Source of the DNA: Polaribacter sargassicola
Lineage (GTDB): Bacteria; Bacteroidota; Bacteroidia; Flavobacteriales; Flavobacteriaceae
DNA length: 64,000 nucleotides
Assembly: GCF_021991835.1 (NCBI RefSeq)
Contig: NZ_JAHDAU010000002.1
Coordinates: 372,001 to 436,000 of the forward strand
Direction: 5' to 3'
Part shown: positions 36,599 to 46,094 of the stretch, piece by piece
Layout of the letters: each line of letters opens with the position of its first letter
How positions within the stretch are numbered: position 1 is the first letter of the stretch
Program-made: the position numbers and the translations under genes
Notes under the pieces: generated by a model
Seen by the model: the letters and a program-made list of their open reading frames with translations, nothing else
Databases searched by the model: none
What the model was told of the DNA's origin: nothing

Positions 36599-38056
36599 TT
36601 AATGTATTTCTTGTTTTATTTTTTTTGCTAAAACTTTATATCCTTTTTTAGTAAGATGCACACCATCTTTAGTGTATTTAAAACTCTTATTTATTAATTG
36701 ATTAGTATCTATTAATTTAATACCTTGTTCTTCTACAATTTCTTTTACAACAGGAATTACCCAACTATTAAGTGCGTTATTATATTCTTTTATAAATTCT
36801 TTTTGAGGATTTTTATTCTCTGAAATAAGCAAAGGAGTTAACACATAAATCTGAGCATTTTTATTTTTCTGCTTATAACTTTTTATCAATTTTATATATT
36901 CTGCTTTAAATTCATCCCTAACAGAATCTGTAAACTTAGTAGAACGATTGCTATCTAAAAACCACTTTGGATGTGCTTCATTTGCACCAAACATAATTAA
37001 AATAATATCTGAATTAAATTTTATAGACTTCTTATACTCATCTATTTTAGCATACGGAAAATTTGTACCATCAATTAAAGTTGCACCTTCTTTTTCAAAA
37101 TTTTTAACTTGATGTTTTTCACCTAAGAAGCCTTGTAAAAATTGTGTTTTAGTATTACCATCTCCTACACAAGCAATTTTTATTAATTCTCTAGAAAGTG
37201 TTGGTTTCCCTTTAAGATACCCTAACTTTTTTAAAAAAATATCGGTATCATACATCGTTAAATTAAAGTATTTATTTCCACCTCCTTTTCTAAAAAAATC
37301 ACCATTAAAAAAACCATGACCAACATTTTCTATAGCTACTAATTTACAGTCATTTTCTAATTCATTTGCAATTCTATTAAACCGTTTTGCATTTTCAAAA
37401 GGTACCGTTTTGTCTTTTGTTCCATGAAATATTAACATTGGTGGCAATCCTTTTTTAAGTTGATGTACTGGTGAAATTTCTGTTTCTCTACCAACTACTT
37501 TCTCAGATCCATAACCTTTTTTTGTAGTGTCTGAAACAGGGTTATAAGCAACAACTGCATTAGGAACAGAACTTATGGCTAAATTTTCTTTAGTATTTTC
37601 AAAACCATTAATTATTGATGTAGATAAAGCTACATGGCCACCAGCAGAGCCACCGCCTGCAATTATTTTATTAGGATTAATGTTTAATTCTTTTGCGTGT
37701 TCTCTAACCCAACGTATAGCAGATTTACCATCTTCTACACACTCAAAAGGAGTTGTTCCATGCACATTGTTTACTCTATATTCCGCAGATATTGCCAATA
37801 TCCCTCTAGAAGCAAAATATTCACTTTGTTGGTAAAACTGTTTCGGGTTTCCTCCTACCCAACCACCTCCAAAAAAGAAAACAATTGCCGCAGTTGGTTT
37901 TTTAGCTATTTTGGGCTGAAACACATGCAAATACAAACTATCTCCATCAATTACTTTAAATAAAATTTTCTTATCTGGTTTTATATTTTGTGCAGCCATA
38001 GTAAACACCGAGCATATAAATAGCAAGAAAACAATTACCTTTTTTTTTGATTTCAT
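36599..38056 (-). CDS. Fusion of alpha/beta-hydrolase esterase and degenerate SGNH hydrolase
   Basis: A 485-residue secreted protein (signal ending MAAQ). Residues about 30-285 are an HSL/acetylesterase-type alpha/beta hydrolase: oxyanion GGGWVGG (about 63-69), nucleophile in GGGSAGG (Ser137), Asp215 in GTKDKT and His247 in NVGHGFF. Residues about 290-485 are an SGNH-type fold with MFGANEAHP (block III, 356-362) and DGVHL (464-468). The block I Ser is replaced, though: it reads GDGNT (about 298-302) instead of GDS. Thus the first half should be active and the second may be inactive or binding only. It probably removes acetyl or other acyl groups from the glycan. Confidence 0.78.
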   Translation of the reverse strand: MKSKKKVIVFLLFICSVFTMAAQNIKPDKKILFKVIDGDSLYLHVFQPKIAKKPTAAIVFFFGGGWVGGNPKQFYQQSEYFASRGILAISAEYRVNNVHGTTPFECVEDGKSAIRWVREHAKELNINPNKIIAGGGSAGGHVALSTSIINGFENTKENLAISSVPNAVVAYNPVSDTTKKGYGSEKVVGRETEISPVHQLKKGLPPMLIFHGTKDKTVPFENAKRFNRIANELENDCKLVAIENVGHGFFNGDFFRKGGGNKYFNLTMYDTDIFLKKLGYLKGKPTLSRELIKIACVGDGNTKTQFLQGFLGEKHQVKNFEKEGATLIDGTNFPYAKIDEYKKSIKFNSDIILIMFGANEAHPKWFLDSNRSTKFTDSVRDEFKAEYIKLIKSYKQKNKNAQIYVLTPLLISENKNPQKEFIKEYNNALNSWVIPVVKEIVEEQGIKLIDTNQLINKSFKYTKDGVHLTKKGYKVLAKKIKQEIH

Positions 38057-38064
38057 TTTATAAT

Positions 38065-39699
38065 TTATTTAGTTTCAACTTCACTTCCCCACCAATCTTT
38101 ATTTGGTTGCCAATCTGGAGAAAGCATTTCTTTACGTTCTTTTTCTAAACTAGGCAACCTTTTAGTCTTTTGGTTTTCTAACCATTTTTGTCTAGCTTCT
38201 TTATCCCATAAAGGATCTTCTGTAGCATAATGTGTACCCATAGATTTTAACCAGGTTAACAATTGTGTTTTCATTTGATTGGCAATTTTTGGGTTATTTT
38301 CTGCAACATTATTGGTTTCTTTTAAATCAGTTTCTAAATTGTACAATTCAGAATGTAAATCTTCCCAGTAATAAATTAATTTCCATTTTCCTTTTCTTAT
38401 AATAGAACTTGGTTCTCCTCCTTGATTTCCATAATGAGGATAATGCCAATAAAGTGGTCTTTCATCAATTTTTTCTCCTTCTAAAAGGGGTTTTAAACTA
38501 ACTCCGTCTTTATGGTTTTCTGGTTTAAGAGACAAGCCTGATAAATCTAACAATGTTGGAAATAAATCTGTACCAGATACAGGAACATTAATATTACCTC
38601 CATTTTGTTTTATCCAAGGAACATCAATAAAATATGGAATTCTAATACCTCCTTCCCATTGGTATCCTTTACCTCCTCTTAAACTCAATTGGTTTGTAGA
38701 AAAATTATCACCAGAAGTAACACCTCCGTTATCTGAAGTAAAAACTATAATCGTATTTTTATCTAACCCTAAATCTTTTAGAGTTTTTAATACAGATCCA
38801 ACAGCATCATCTACTTGTTCTATTAAACCTGCATAAACAGGATTATCTTGGTATTTTCTGGCTGGTAAAACACGTTCCATTTCAAATCCATTTTCATGAA
38901 TTCCCATTTTTTCTGCTTTGTTTCTATACTTTGCCCATTTTTCTTTAGTAGTTTGTATTGGCCCATGAACCGCATAAAAAGAAAGGTAGGCTAAAAAATG
39001 TTTATCTTTATTTTTAGTGATAAAATTACTTGTCTCTTTAGCTAGTTTCATTGACAAATTTTGCCCTTTTTCTTCTGGTAAATTTGGTAAATTTGGGTTT
39101 TTATAAGGCGAAAAATATCCTCCACTTGGGCTTCCTGATTGAAACCCGCCAATATTTACATCAAAACCATGATCTGTAGGTAATGATTTTTGCTCTTTGC
39201 TTCCTAAATGCCATTTTCCTGCAAAAAAAGTAGCATATCCTTCTTCCTTAAAAGCTTCTGCTAAAGTTAAAGTATTAGGGTCTAAATGCTCATTAAATTC
39301 TGGTGGCAATAATTTTGTATATCTTTTTTTTGTTTTCCAAGCTTGCCCACTTAAATTCCTTCCTTCAAACTGAGTAATACCATGTCTTGCAGGAGATTGA
39401 CCTGTTAACAAACTTGCTCTTGAAGGGCTACATACTGTACAAGCTGCATACCCATTTGTAAAAACAGATCCTGATTTTGCAATTTTATCAATATTTGGTG
39501 TTTCATAGTATTTACTTCCCATTACACTTAAATCTGCATATCCTAAATCATCTACCAAAATAAATAGCACATTTGGTTTTATTGGATTTTTAACTGCTGA
39601 GTGTTTTACCTTTTCTGATTTAGTTTTACAACCAAACAGACTAAAAACCAATAAAAATATAATAGGAAATACTGGGCTTATTTTAGTGTTTTTTTTCAT
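38065..39699 (-). CDS. S1-family sulfatase lipoprotein 4
   Basis: A 544-residue sulfatase. ATG 39699 (MKKNTK) is preferred over an upstream TTG at 39720, because it begins the lipoprotein signal ending LFGC (about 24). The metal motif is ILVDDLGYADLS, the formylglycine Cys90 is in CSPSR, and KWHLGSKEQ and FTSDNGGVTSGDNF follow. It has a long insertion of about 50 residues between these motifs and a long C-terminal tail, making it one of the larger sulfatases here. It is first in the gene run 39699-32194. Confidence 0.92.
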   Translation of the reverse strand: MKKNTKISPVFPIIFLLVFSLFGCKTKSEKVKHSAVKNPIKPNVLFILVDDLGYADLSVMGSKYYETPNIDKIAKSGSVFTNGYAACTVCSPSRASLLTGQSPARHGITQFEGRNLSGQAWKTKKRYTKLLPPEFNEHLDPNTLTLAEAFKEEGYATFFAGKWHLGSKEQKSLPTDHGFDVNIGGFQSGSPSGGYFSPYKNPNLPNLPEEKGQNLSMKLAKETSNFITKNKDKHFLAYLSFYAVHGPIQTTKEKWAKYRNKAEKMGIHENGFEMERVLPARKYQDNPVYAGLIEQVDDAVGSVLKTLKDLGLDKNTIIVFTSDNGGVTSGDNFSTNQLSLRGGKGYQWEGGIRIPYFIDVPWIKQNGGNINVPVSGTDLFPTLLDLSGLSLKPENHKDGVSLKPLLEGEKIDERPLYWHYPHYGNQGGEPSSIIRKGKWKLIYYWEDLHSELYNLETDLKETNNVAENNPKIANQMKTQLLTWLKSMGTHYATEDPLWDKEARQKWLENQKTKRLPSLEKERKEMLSPDWQPNKDWWGSEVETK

Positions 39700-39813
39700 T
39701 TTTAATTTATATTTAATCAATAATATATTCTTTAATTATTTTGCGAATGCAAACCTTTTAACAGAGATAGGTTTTTATATATCTTTAATAATATAATAAT
39801 TGTATTTTTTTAT

Positions 39814-41385
39814 TTAAAACTTAAGTACAATTCTATCTATAATTGGTTTTGATTTATTTTCATTTGAATCAGATATTTTAACTTCAAATTGAAATGCATA
39901 TCCTTCTGGCAATCCTAAAAAGTTTGCTGTAGCAGGAATTCTTTCAATCTGTTTAGCAAAACCTTTTATAGAATTATATTGTTCCTTTACTACATGCCAA
40001 TCACTCCATTCGTTTATTTTTCCATCGTTATTAATATCAACACCTACTCTTACTTCTACTGTTTCTACCCATGGTCCATTGCTTACGTAATCGGTATTCA
40101 TTTGTGTCACCAAATAAAACTTTCCTTCGGCAAACATGATATCAGGATCTGGATGCCCTTGACCAATATTTCCACAAAATGTAAACGGTTTATTAATATC
40201 GTTTGAAGTAAACCAAGCTACACTCATATCTTTTCTTCCATGACCACCAGCAGGATCGAAATCTGCAAATAAATAATATTGACCTCCAATAGAAATAGAT
40301 GCCCAATCTCCATAAGCATTTTGTTCTGGTTCGTGTACTTGGTATGTTGCATAAGCTTTTTTATCTCCTTTTTTTACACGGTGCTGTGGCACATCTTCTG
40401 TTGCCACTTTTGCCGGAAAGCGCTCTGGTGCTTCTGCATGCCAATGAGGATGTACATATTCTGAAAATTTACCTGTAGGTTTAGTTCTTTGATCTATTGG
40501 CGGATTTAAAACTTCAAAATTTCCGATACCAGTTTTACTTACAGCGTGAACAGCCAAAGGCGAATCCCAGGCATGAGTAGATGCATTTATAGGCGACCAA
40601 TCTTCAACTATTAAATGAAAATTCCCTTCTAAATCGCGAATTACGGCACAATCAGAACCGTGTGTAACATCGTTAAATACCATTCCCATATTTTTTCCTG
40701 GAACACCGTCTGTTAAATCATCATCAATATAAAGATGTGGGTCTTGATCATTTGGAAAATCGTAATATAAATACAGTTTTCCATCTACATATTCTGCTGT
40801 AGTTACCCATTTTGAAAAATTTTCCGAAACTGGCCCATGATGCACCCAATTTACCATATCCTTACTTTGCCACGCATGATAACCACCCAAACTTGGTTTT
40901 AATCCTCCTGGTGCATCAAATTGATTTTTAAAGGGTGTTGTTTTTAACGGCATATTAAACTCTGAAAAAATGGTATCTATCGCTTTAAAATTAGCTTGTT
41001 TTTTATTTTTTGTATATCTACCAAACATCCAATAATTTCCTTCTCCCATTTGGATAGCTACGGGTGCATCTGTCAGATTGGAAGGACCAACATTTTTTAC
41101 TGGTTGCCAATTAAGCCATTCTGATGATTGCGAAAACGTAATGTTCTTTATAGATTTCTTCTTCTTAAATTTCTTAAAAATAGTTTTAAAATTAGCGCTT
41201 TTTAAAGTCGGTTCTAATTTTCCATCTTTAATAACAAGATTACTTTGTTCTAAAATATTTATTTGCCAATCTTGTTGTGAATCTATTATCCAATCTGTAG
41301 AACCCTGTTCTTGTTCCTTATCTTTACAGGAGAGTATTATTGTAAACAGTCCTATTTCTAATAAATGTATTAATCTTGTTTTCAT
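39814..41385 (-). CDS. Lipoprotein beta-propeller glycosidase-like protein (GH43/GH117-like)
   Basis: A 523-residue lipoprotein (IILSC, lipid Cys about 20). It has repeated beta-propeller blades with aromatic signature segments: TDAPVAIQMGEGNYWMFGRY, GYHAWQSKDMVNWVHHG, KLYLYYDFPN and DPDIMFAEGKFYLV. This five-bladed pattern is shared by GH43, GH117 and related families; I cannot place it in one. The substrate is unknown. An acidic cluster (YIDDDLTDG) is near the middle. It is 11 nt from the preceding sulfatase gene's end, so it belongs to the larger operon ending here. The gap 39700-39813 is a probable promoter region for the downstream run. Confidence 0.7.
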   Translation of the reverse strand: MKTRLIHLLEIGLFTIILSCKDKEQEQGSTDWIIDSQQDWQINILEQSNLVIKDGKLEPTLKSANFKTIFKKFKKKKSIKNITFSQSSEWLNWQPVKNVGPSNLTDAPVAIQMGEGNYWMFGRYTKNKKQANFKAIDTIFSEFNMPLKTTPFKNQFDAPGGLKPSLGGYHAWQSKDMVNWVHHGPVSENFSKWVTTAEYVDGKLYLYYDFPNDQDPHLYIDDDLTDGVPGKNMGMVFNDVTHGSDCAVIRDLEGNFHLIVEDWSPINASTHAWDSPLAVHAVSKTGIGNFEVLNPPIDQRTKPTGKFSEYVHPHWHAEAPERFPAKVATEDVPQHRVKKGDKKAYATYQVHEPEQNAYGDWASISIGGQYYLFADFDPAGGHGRKDMSVAWFTSNDINKPFTFCGNIGQGHPDPDIMFAEGKFYLVTQMNTDYVSNGPWVETVEVRVGVDINNDGKINEWSDWHVVKEQYNSIKGFAKQIERIPATANFLGLPEGYAFQFEVKISDSNENKSKPIIDRIVLKF

Positions 41386-41395
41386 GTCATTATTA

Positions 41396-42889
41396 TTAAA
41401 ATTCTAAAACCGAAGCTGGTGGTAAGGGTACATGATGCTCTTTTCTCCAAGACGTTAATTCTGACAACAACTCTTTTGTGACTTCTTTTTTTAATGAAAC
41501 TAAATTTTCAGTTTCTTTTAAATCATCTTTCAAATTATACAACTCCACTTTTCCATCGTTTAAAAACTGAATGAGTTTCCAATCGCCTTTTCTAACAATA
41601 GAACAAGGAGGATTTTTATAAGTGCTTGCCAAATGCCAAAACAAAGCTCTTTCTTTAAAGGAATCGTTATTTAACAACGGAACAATAGAAGTTCCATCTA
41701 ACACGCCGTTGTAATCTTTTATGTTTGCTAAGTCCAGAAATGTTGGAAAATAATCCATTCCAAAAATAGGCGTTTCTGAAATTCCAGCCTTTACTTTACC
41801 TTTCCAGTTTACAAAAGCAGGTACACGAATGCCTCCTTCGTAAATAGTTCCTTTAGCTCCTCTTAAACTATTTGTATTACTTTGCAAACCGTTAAATCCG
41901 TTGTCTGATGTAAATATTACAATGGTATTTTCTCGTAAACCTTGCTCATCTAAATAATCGAAAATACGTTTTACGTTTTCATCAATAGAAGCAATCATCG
42001 TAGCGTAACCAGCAATTTCTTCCAATCGTTTTTCTCCTTGTCCTGTAACAGCATCTGGTGTTTTGTTTAAAAACTTTTGATATTGCTCGTTGTTTCTTGG
42101 TACCGTTGGCCGATGTGGTGCATAGTAATGTAAATTCACGAAAAAGGCTTTGTTTTTATTTCTTTTGATAAAATCAATAGCATCATCTGTTAATCTATCG
42201 GTTAACCATTCATCTTCTTTTTTATCTTTTATAAACGGATTTTTAAACGGTGCTTTGTAACCACCGCTCGCTGCTTTATACCCTTTTTCATAGCCACGCG
42301 CAGGGTCGCCCCACCACGTACCTCCAACATTTTCATCAAAACCTTTTCCAATAGGGTAGTATTGTTGAATTTCTGCGGATTGATGTTCTTGTAACCAATC
42401 TAGACTTCCGTTAGCAGGTTGTTTTAAAGGCTTTTTATACGGGTAATTTGTCTCTTCCTTTGGATTTGGACCTACCACATGCCATTTTCCTAAATGTATG
42501 GATGCATAACCAGCTTCTTTAAGTGGTTGTGCATACATGGTGTGTTCTAAACCTACTGTCCAACGTGAAAAAATGTTGTGTTCTGCATCTCCTTTTTCTA
42601 ATACGGGCACATTGTAAACACCCGTTCTAAAAGACTGCTTTCCTGTTAACAAAGCTGTTCTAGAAGGCGAACAAGTTGGGTACATGTAAGCATCTGTAAA
42701 CACAAGACTTTCTTTAGCTAAAGCATCTAAATTTGGCGTTTCAAACCATTGGCTTCCCATAAATCCTACATCTTGCCAACCCAAATCGTCGGCCATAATA
42801 AAAATGATGTTTGGCTTTTTTTCTTGGGCGCAACTAGTAAAAATCCAAAAGGAAATACAAATTTGTATTACTTTTTTAATGTTATCCAT
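41396..42889 (-). CDS. S1-family sulfatase lipoprotein 5
   Basis: A 497-residue sulfatase with signal IFTSC (Cys about 20), FIMADDLGWQDVG, formylglycine Cys73 in CSPSR, KWHVVGPNPKEE and FTSDNGFNGLQS. The start region is nearly identical in DNA to that of sulfatase 6, and just upstream it keeps a short relic of the GH29 3' end (VDLDG). This suggests it arose by duplication at the GH29-sulfatase junction. Confidence 0.92.
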   Translation of the reverse strand: MDNIKKVIQICISFWIFTSCAQEKKPNIIFIMADDLGWQDVGFMGSQWFETPNLDALAKESLVFTDAYMYPTCSPSRTALLTGKQSFRTGVYNVPVLEKGDAEHNIFSRWTVGLEHTMYAQPLKEAGYASIHLGKWHVVGPNPKEETNYPYKKPLKQPANGSLDWLQEHQSAEIQQYYPIGKGFDENVGGTWWGDPARGYEKGYKAASGGYKAPFKNPFIKDKKEDEWLTDRLTDDAIDFIKRNKNKAFFVNLHYYAPHRPTVPRNNEQYQKFLNKTPDAVTGQGEKRLEEIAGYATMIASIDENVKRIFDYLDEQGLRENTIVIFTSDNGFNGLQSNTNSLRGAKGTIYEGGIRVPAFVNWKGKVKAGISETPIFGMDYFPTFLDLANIKDYNGVLDGTSIVPLLNNDSFKERALFWHLASTYKNPPCSIVRKGDWKLIQFLNDGKVELYNLKDDLKETENLVSLKKEVTKELLSELTSWRKEHHVPLPPASVLEF

Positions 42890-42969
42890 CTAAATCTACT
42901 TTAATTTCTTTTATAAACTTTATTACTTTTCAAAAAGACCGAAAATATAACCCTCAAAGTCATAGAAAT

Positions 42970-44514
42970 TTATTTTTCAAGACCTGTAGGGCCTCCTTTA
43001 TACGATTCCTTCCATTTAATATTAGGTGCTTTCCAGTTAGGAATACCTATACTTTCTTTTTGTGTATTATAATCAACATGAAAGGGTTTTTCAGCTGCTA
43101 ATGGCACATCCTCATTAATCATTAACGGACGAGCTTCATCCCAAAATTTTTCGTAAGCATTCTTCATTAACGCCACAAGTTCTGGGTGTTCTGCTGTTAC
43201 ATCTACATATTGTTCTGGATCGTTTTCCATATCGTATAACACACCTTGTACTAATCTAAACCGCTGGTTACGTACAGAATATTTCCCCCATTTAAAATCG
43301 TCAGGATTTGCTTTGTGTTTCCAACGTGTTACATGCTGAAAAAGAAAACGGTCTTTCCATTGTGGATTTTTCTCAAAAATTAAAGGTTTTAAGCTTCTAC
43401 CTTCAAATGCATTCGTTTCTGGAAGCTTAGCATCGGCAAAATCTGCTAATGTTGGTAAAATATCTAAATAACTGGCAACTGTATTTACTGTACGTCCCTC
43501 TTTTATCATTCCTTTCCAACGAACAAAGAATGGTACACGAACACCACCTTCGTGTACCGTACTTTTTAAACCTTTCATTCCTGCATTATAAGACATCATG
43601 GGCTCTCCATTTTTATCAATACCAAGTTGTGCCTGAGGACGTCCGGCATGACCTCTTAATCCACATCCGGCTGTAGTCATACCATTATCTGAGGTAAAAA
43701 TAATAATGGTGTTTTCCATCAACCCCCAGTCTTCTAACTGATCAAACAACTGTCCCATACAATCATCTATATGTTCTACCATTCCGTAAAAACCTGCAGT
43801 TTTTTTCTCAAAACCTAAATCTTCAAAATGTTTTTGATATTTGGGTGGTGCCACAAATGGACTATGTGGCGCATTGGTTGATAAATAAGCAAAAAATGGT
43901 TGGTCGGAATCTTTTACTGATTGAATCCATCCTAAAGTTGACTTAAACAATATATCTGTAGTATAACCTTTAGCTTTTACAAATGTTCCATTATGTTTAA
44001 ATACAGGATCAAAATAAGTATTGCCAGGAACATCTGCACAAGATCCTGGATAAGCTTGCCCAATTCCTCCTGCACCATGAATAAATGTTTCATCAAATCC
44101 ACGATTTTCAGGTTGGTATGGCTCTTCATCTCCTAAGTGCCATTTTCCAAAATACCCAGACGTATAACCTGCAGGTTTTAAAACTTCTGATATGGTTGTA
44201 GCTTCTAAATTAAGTCGTTCTCTTTCGAATATGGTATGCGTAACTCCATTTTTTATAGAATGTACCCCAGTCATAATACCTGCACGACTTGGTGCACAGG
44301 TAGAACCCATCATAAAACGATCGAAACGAATAGACTGATCGTGCATTTTATCTAATTCTGGCGTTTTTATCCAAGGATGTCCATGTGCACCCACTACTGG
44401 GTATCCTTGATCATCTGTCATGATAAAAATAATGTTGGGACTTTTTTCTTGAGCAAAAGAAGTTATCACCCAACAGCAAATAACAAATTGCAAAACTTTT
44501 TTAATGGTTACCAT
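42970..44514 (-). CDS. S1-family sulfatase 6
   Basis: A 514-residue sulfatase with a cleavable signal (VITSFAQ; the lipid Cys is lost compared with sulfatase 5). Motifs are FIMTDDQGYPVVG, formylglycine Cys73 in CAPSR, KWHLGDEEP and FTSDNGMTTAGCG. The protein starts 14 nt inside the GH29 gene's 3' end, so the two are translationally coupled. The overlap means the junction carries both reading frames. Confidence 0.92.
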   Translation of the reverse strand: MVTIKKVLQFVICCWVITSFAQEKSPNIIFIMTDDQGYPVVGAHGHPWIKTPELDKMHDQSIRFDRFMMGSTCAPSRAGIMTGVHSIKNGVTHTIFERERLNLEATTISEVLKPAGYTSGYFGKWHLGDEEPYQPENRGFDETFIHGAGGIGQAYPGSCADVPGNTYFDPVFKHNGTFVKAKGYTTDILFKSTLGWIQSVKDSDQPFFAYLSTNAPHSPFVAPPKYQKHFEDLGFEKKTAGFYGMVEHIDDCMGQLFDQLEDWGLMENTIIIFTSDNGMTTAGCGLRGHAGRPQAQLGIDKNGEPMMSYNAGMKGLKSTVHEGGVRVPFFVRWKGMIKEGRTVNTVASYLDILPTLADFADAKLPETNAFEGRSLKPLIFEKNPQWKDRFLFQHVTRWKHKANPDDFKWGKYSVRNQRFRLVQGVLYDMENDPEQYVDVTAEHPELVALMKNAYEKFWDEARPLMINEDVPLAAEKPFHVDYNTQKESIGIPNWKAPNIKWKESYKGGPTGLEK

Positions 44515-46093
44515 CTAAATCTACTTTTTTAGTTCCTTCTAGTGCTTTACTTGCATCGTTTTGAATCGCATTTGGTGTATGCTGATTGGTGTTTGTTTCT
44601 ATCTCAAAAGACCAAGCATATTCGCTTTTTCCTAAATCTGATGGCGGAATGATTTCTAAACCATTAGCGGTTACATCCCAAGAAACCTTGTCACCTGCTC
44701 CTAAAAGCTTTACCGATTTTACATCCTTATTTGTCCAACCTTTGGTGGCTTCTATTAAAATTGGAGCCAAAGGCTTATCTAAAGCAATGGCATACAATTT
44801 TGTTCCTTTGGTGGTAAAAGCTAAGTTTCCTTTTTTCTGATGATTTTCTTTCCAATAACGGGTTCCGTAAATAGCAGCTCCGTTGGTAGCCAACCATTTT
44901 CCCATAGCTCTTAATCGTACTTCTTGCTCTGGAACAATAGTACCATTGGCCTTTGGTCCTATATTAATTAGGAAATTTCCATTACGGCTTATCACTTCTA
45001 CCATTTCATGAATAACACTTTCAACCGTTTTGTATTTATCATTTTTTAAATATCCAAACGAGGTTCCAAACGTAGTACAGCTCTGCCATTTAGGACCAAT
45101 TACTTTTAACTTTAAGTTATCCTTTTCCAAACAACCAATACCATCTGGCCAGTTTCTGTTTTTCCCTTTGTTATTCACATAAACCTCTTGATTATTTTGA
45201 GCTCCATTGTTCATAAAATCCGTAATCATCAATCTACATTGGTCGTAATAGTATTGAATTTCTGGCTTAAATACTTTAGGCTCTACTTGTGTATTATTTC
45301 CATCTCTTGTAAAAATTGGAATGTCATCAATCCATAAAAAGTCAGGTTGATATTTATCTTGGATTTCTTTCCATCGTGCCACATATTCATCAACAGCCTC
45401 TTTGCTAAAACCAAAAGGTCCGTATAACGATTCCGCTTCAGGATTTCTTTTAATTTCTTCTAAAATATCATCTTGAGCTTTGGCATGTACTTTATATTGT
45501 TGTTTGGTAAAAAAACTGGTATGACGTTCTCTATGATACGACGGCGCGTATTTTAATCCTTGGGCTTTAACCGCTTTTCCTAAATCGCCTACCAAATCTC
45601 GTTTAGGCCCTTTATCCATGGCATTCCAAGGTGTTAAATCGGAATCCCAATTGGCCCAACCATCATGATGCTCAGCTGTTAACACTACATATTTTGCTCC
45701 AACCTCAGCAAACAATTCTGCCCATTCCTCTGGATTCCATTTTTCTGCTTTAAACTCTGGAATGATGTCTTTATAACCAAATTCTGGTGGTGCTGCTCCC
45801 CAATGTTCTCTTAAATAAGGATAGTAGTAGGATGAATCTTTATAAATCAATTTTGGCGTATGCTCTGCATAACCTCTTCCTCCTTTACGGTGACCAATAA
45901 CACTATAAGGTCCCCAATGGATAAAGATTCCTATTTTACCATCGTTAAACCAATTGGGCACTGGCATTTTCTGAAGAGATTCCCAGCTACCATCATACGG
46001 TAATTGAACAATTTCTTCTTTCTTTACTTCAGATTTACAAGCCAGCAATATTAAAAACATTATTGCTATAAAGAATAAAAATTTAGTTTTCAT
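44501..46093 (-). CDS. GH29-family alpha-L-fucosidase-like lipoprotein
   Basis: A 530-residue lipoprotein (LLAC, lipid Cys about 19). GH29 features are WFNDGKIGIFIHWGPYSV, YVVLTAEHHDGWANWDSDL and nucleophile Asp near 255 in FLWIDDIPIF, then a GNFLINIGPKANGTI segment and a C-terminal beta-sandwich. These enzymes remove alpha-L-fucose by a retaining mechanism; some GH29 members instead act as alpha-galactosidases on porphyran oligosaccharides, so the sugar is not certain. It fits a fucan- or hybrid-galactan-degrading PUL. Confidence 0.88.
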   Translation of the reverse strand: MKTKFLFFIAIMFLILLACKSEVKKEEIVQLPYDGSWESLQKMPVPNWFNDGKIGIFIHWGPYSVIGHRKGGRGYAEHTPKLIYKDSSYYYPYLREHWGAAPPEFGYKDIIPEFKAEKWNPEEWAELFAEVGAKYVVLTAEHHDGWANWDSDLTPWNAMDKGPKRDLVGDLGKAVKAQGLKYAPSYHRERHTSFFTKQQYKVHAKAQDDILEEIKRNPEAESLYGPFGFSKEAVDEYVARWKEIQDKYQPDFLWIDDIPIFTRDGNNTQVEPKVFKPEIQYYYDQCRLMITDFMNNGAQNNQEVYVNNKGKNRNWPDGIGCLEKDNLKLKVIGPKWQSCTTFGTSFGYLKNDKYKTVESVIHEMVEVISRNGNFLINIGPKANGTIVPEQEVRLRAMGKWLATNGAAIYGTRYWKENHQKKGNLAFTTKGTKLYAIALDKPLAPILIEATKGWTNKDVKSVKLLGAGDKVSWDVTANGLEIIPPSDLGKSEYAWSFEIETNTNQHTPNAIQNDASKALEGTKKVDLDGNH

Positions 46094-46094
46094 A

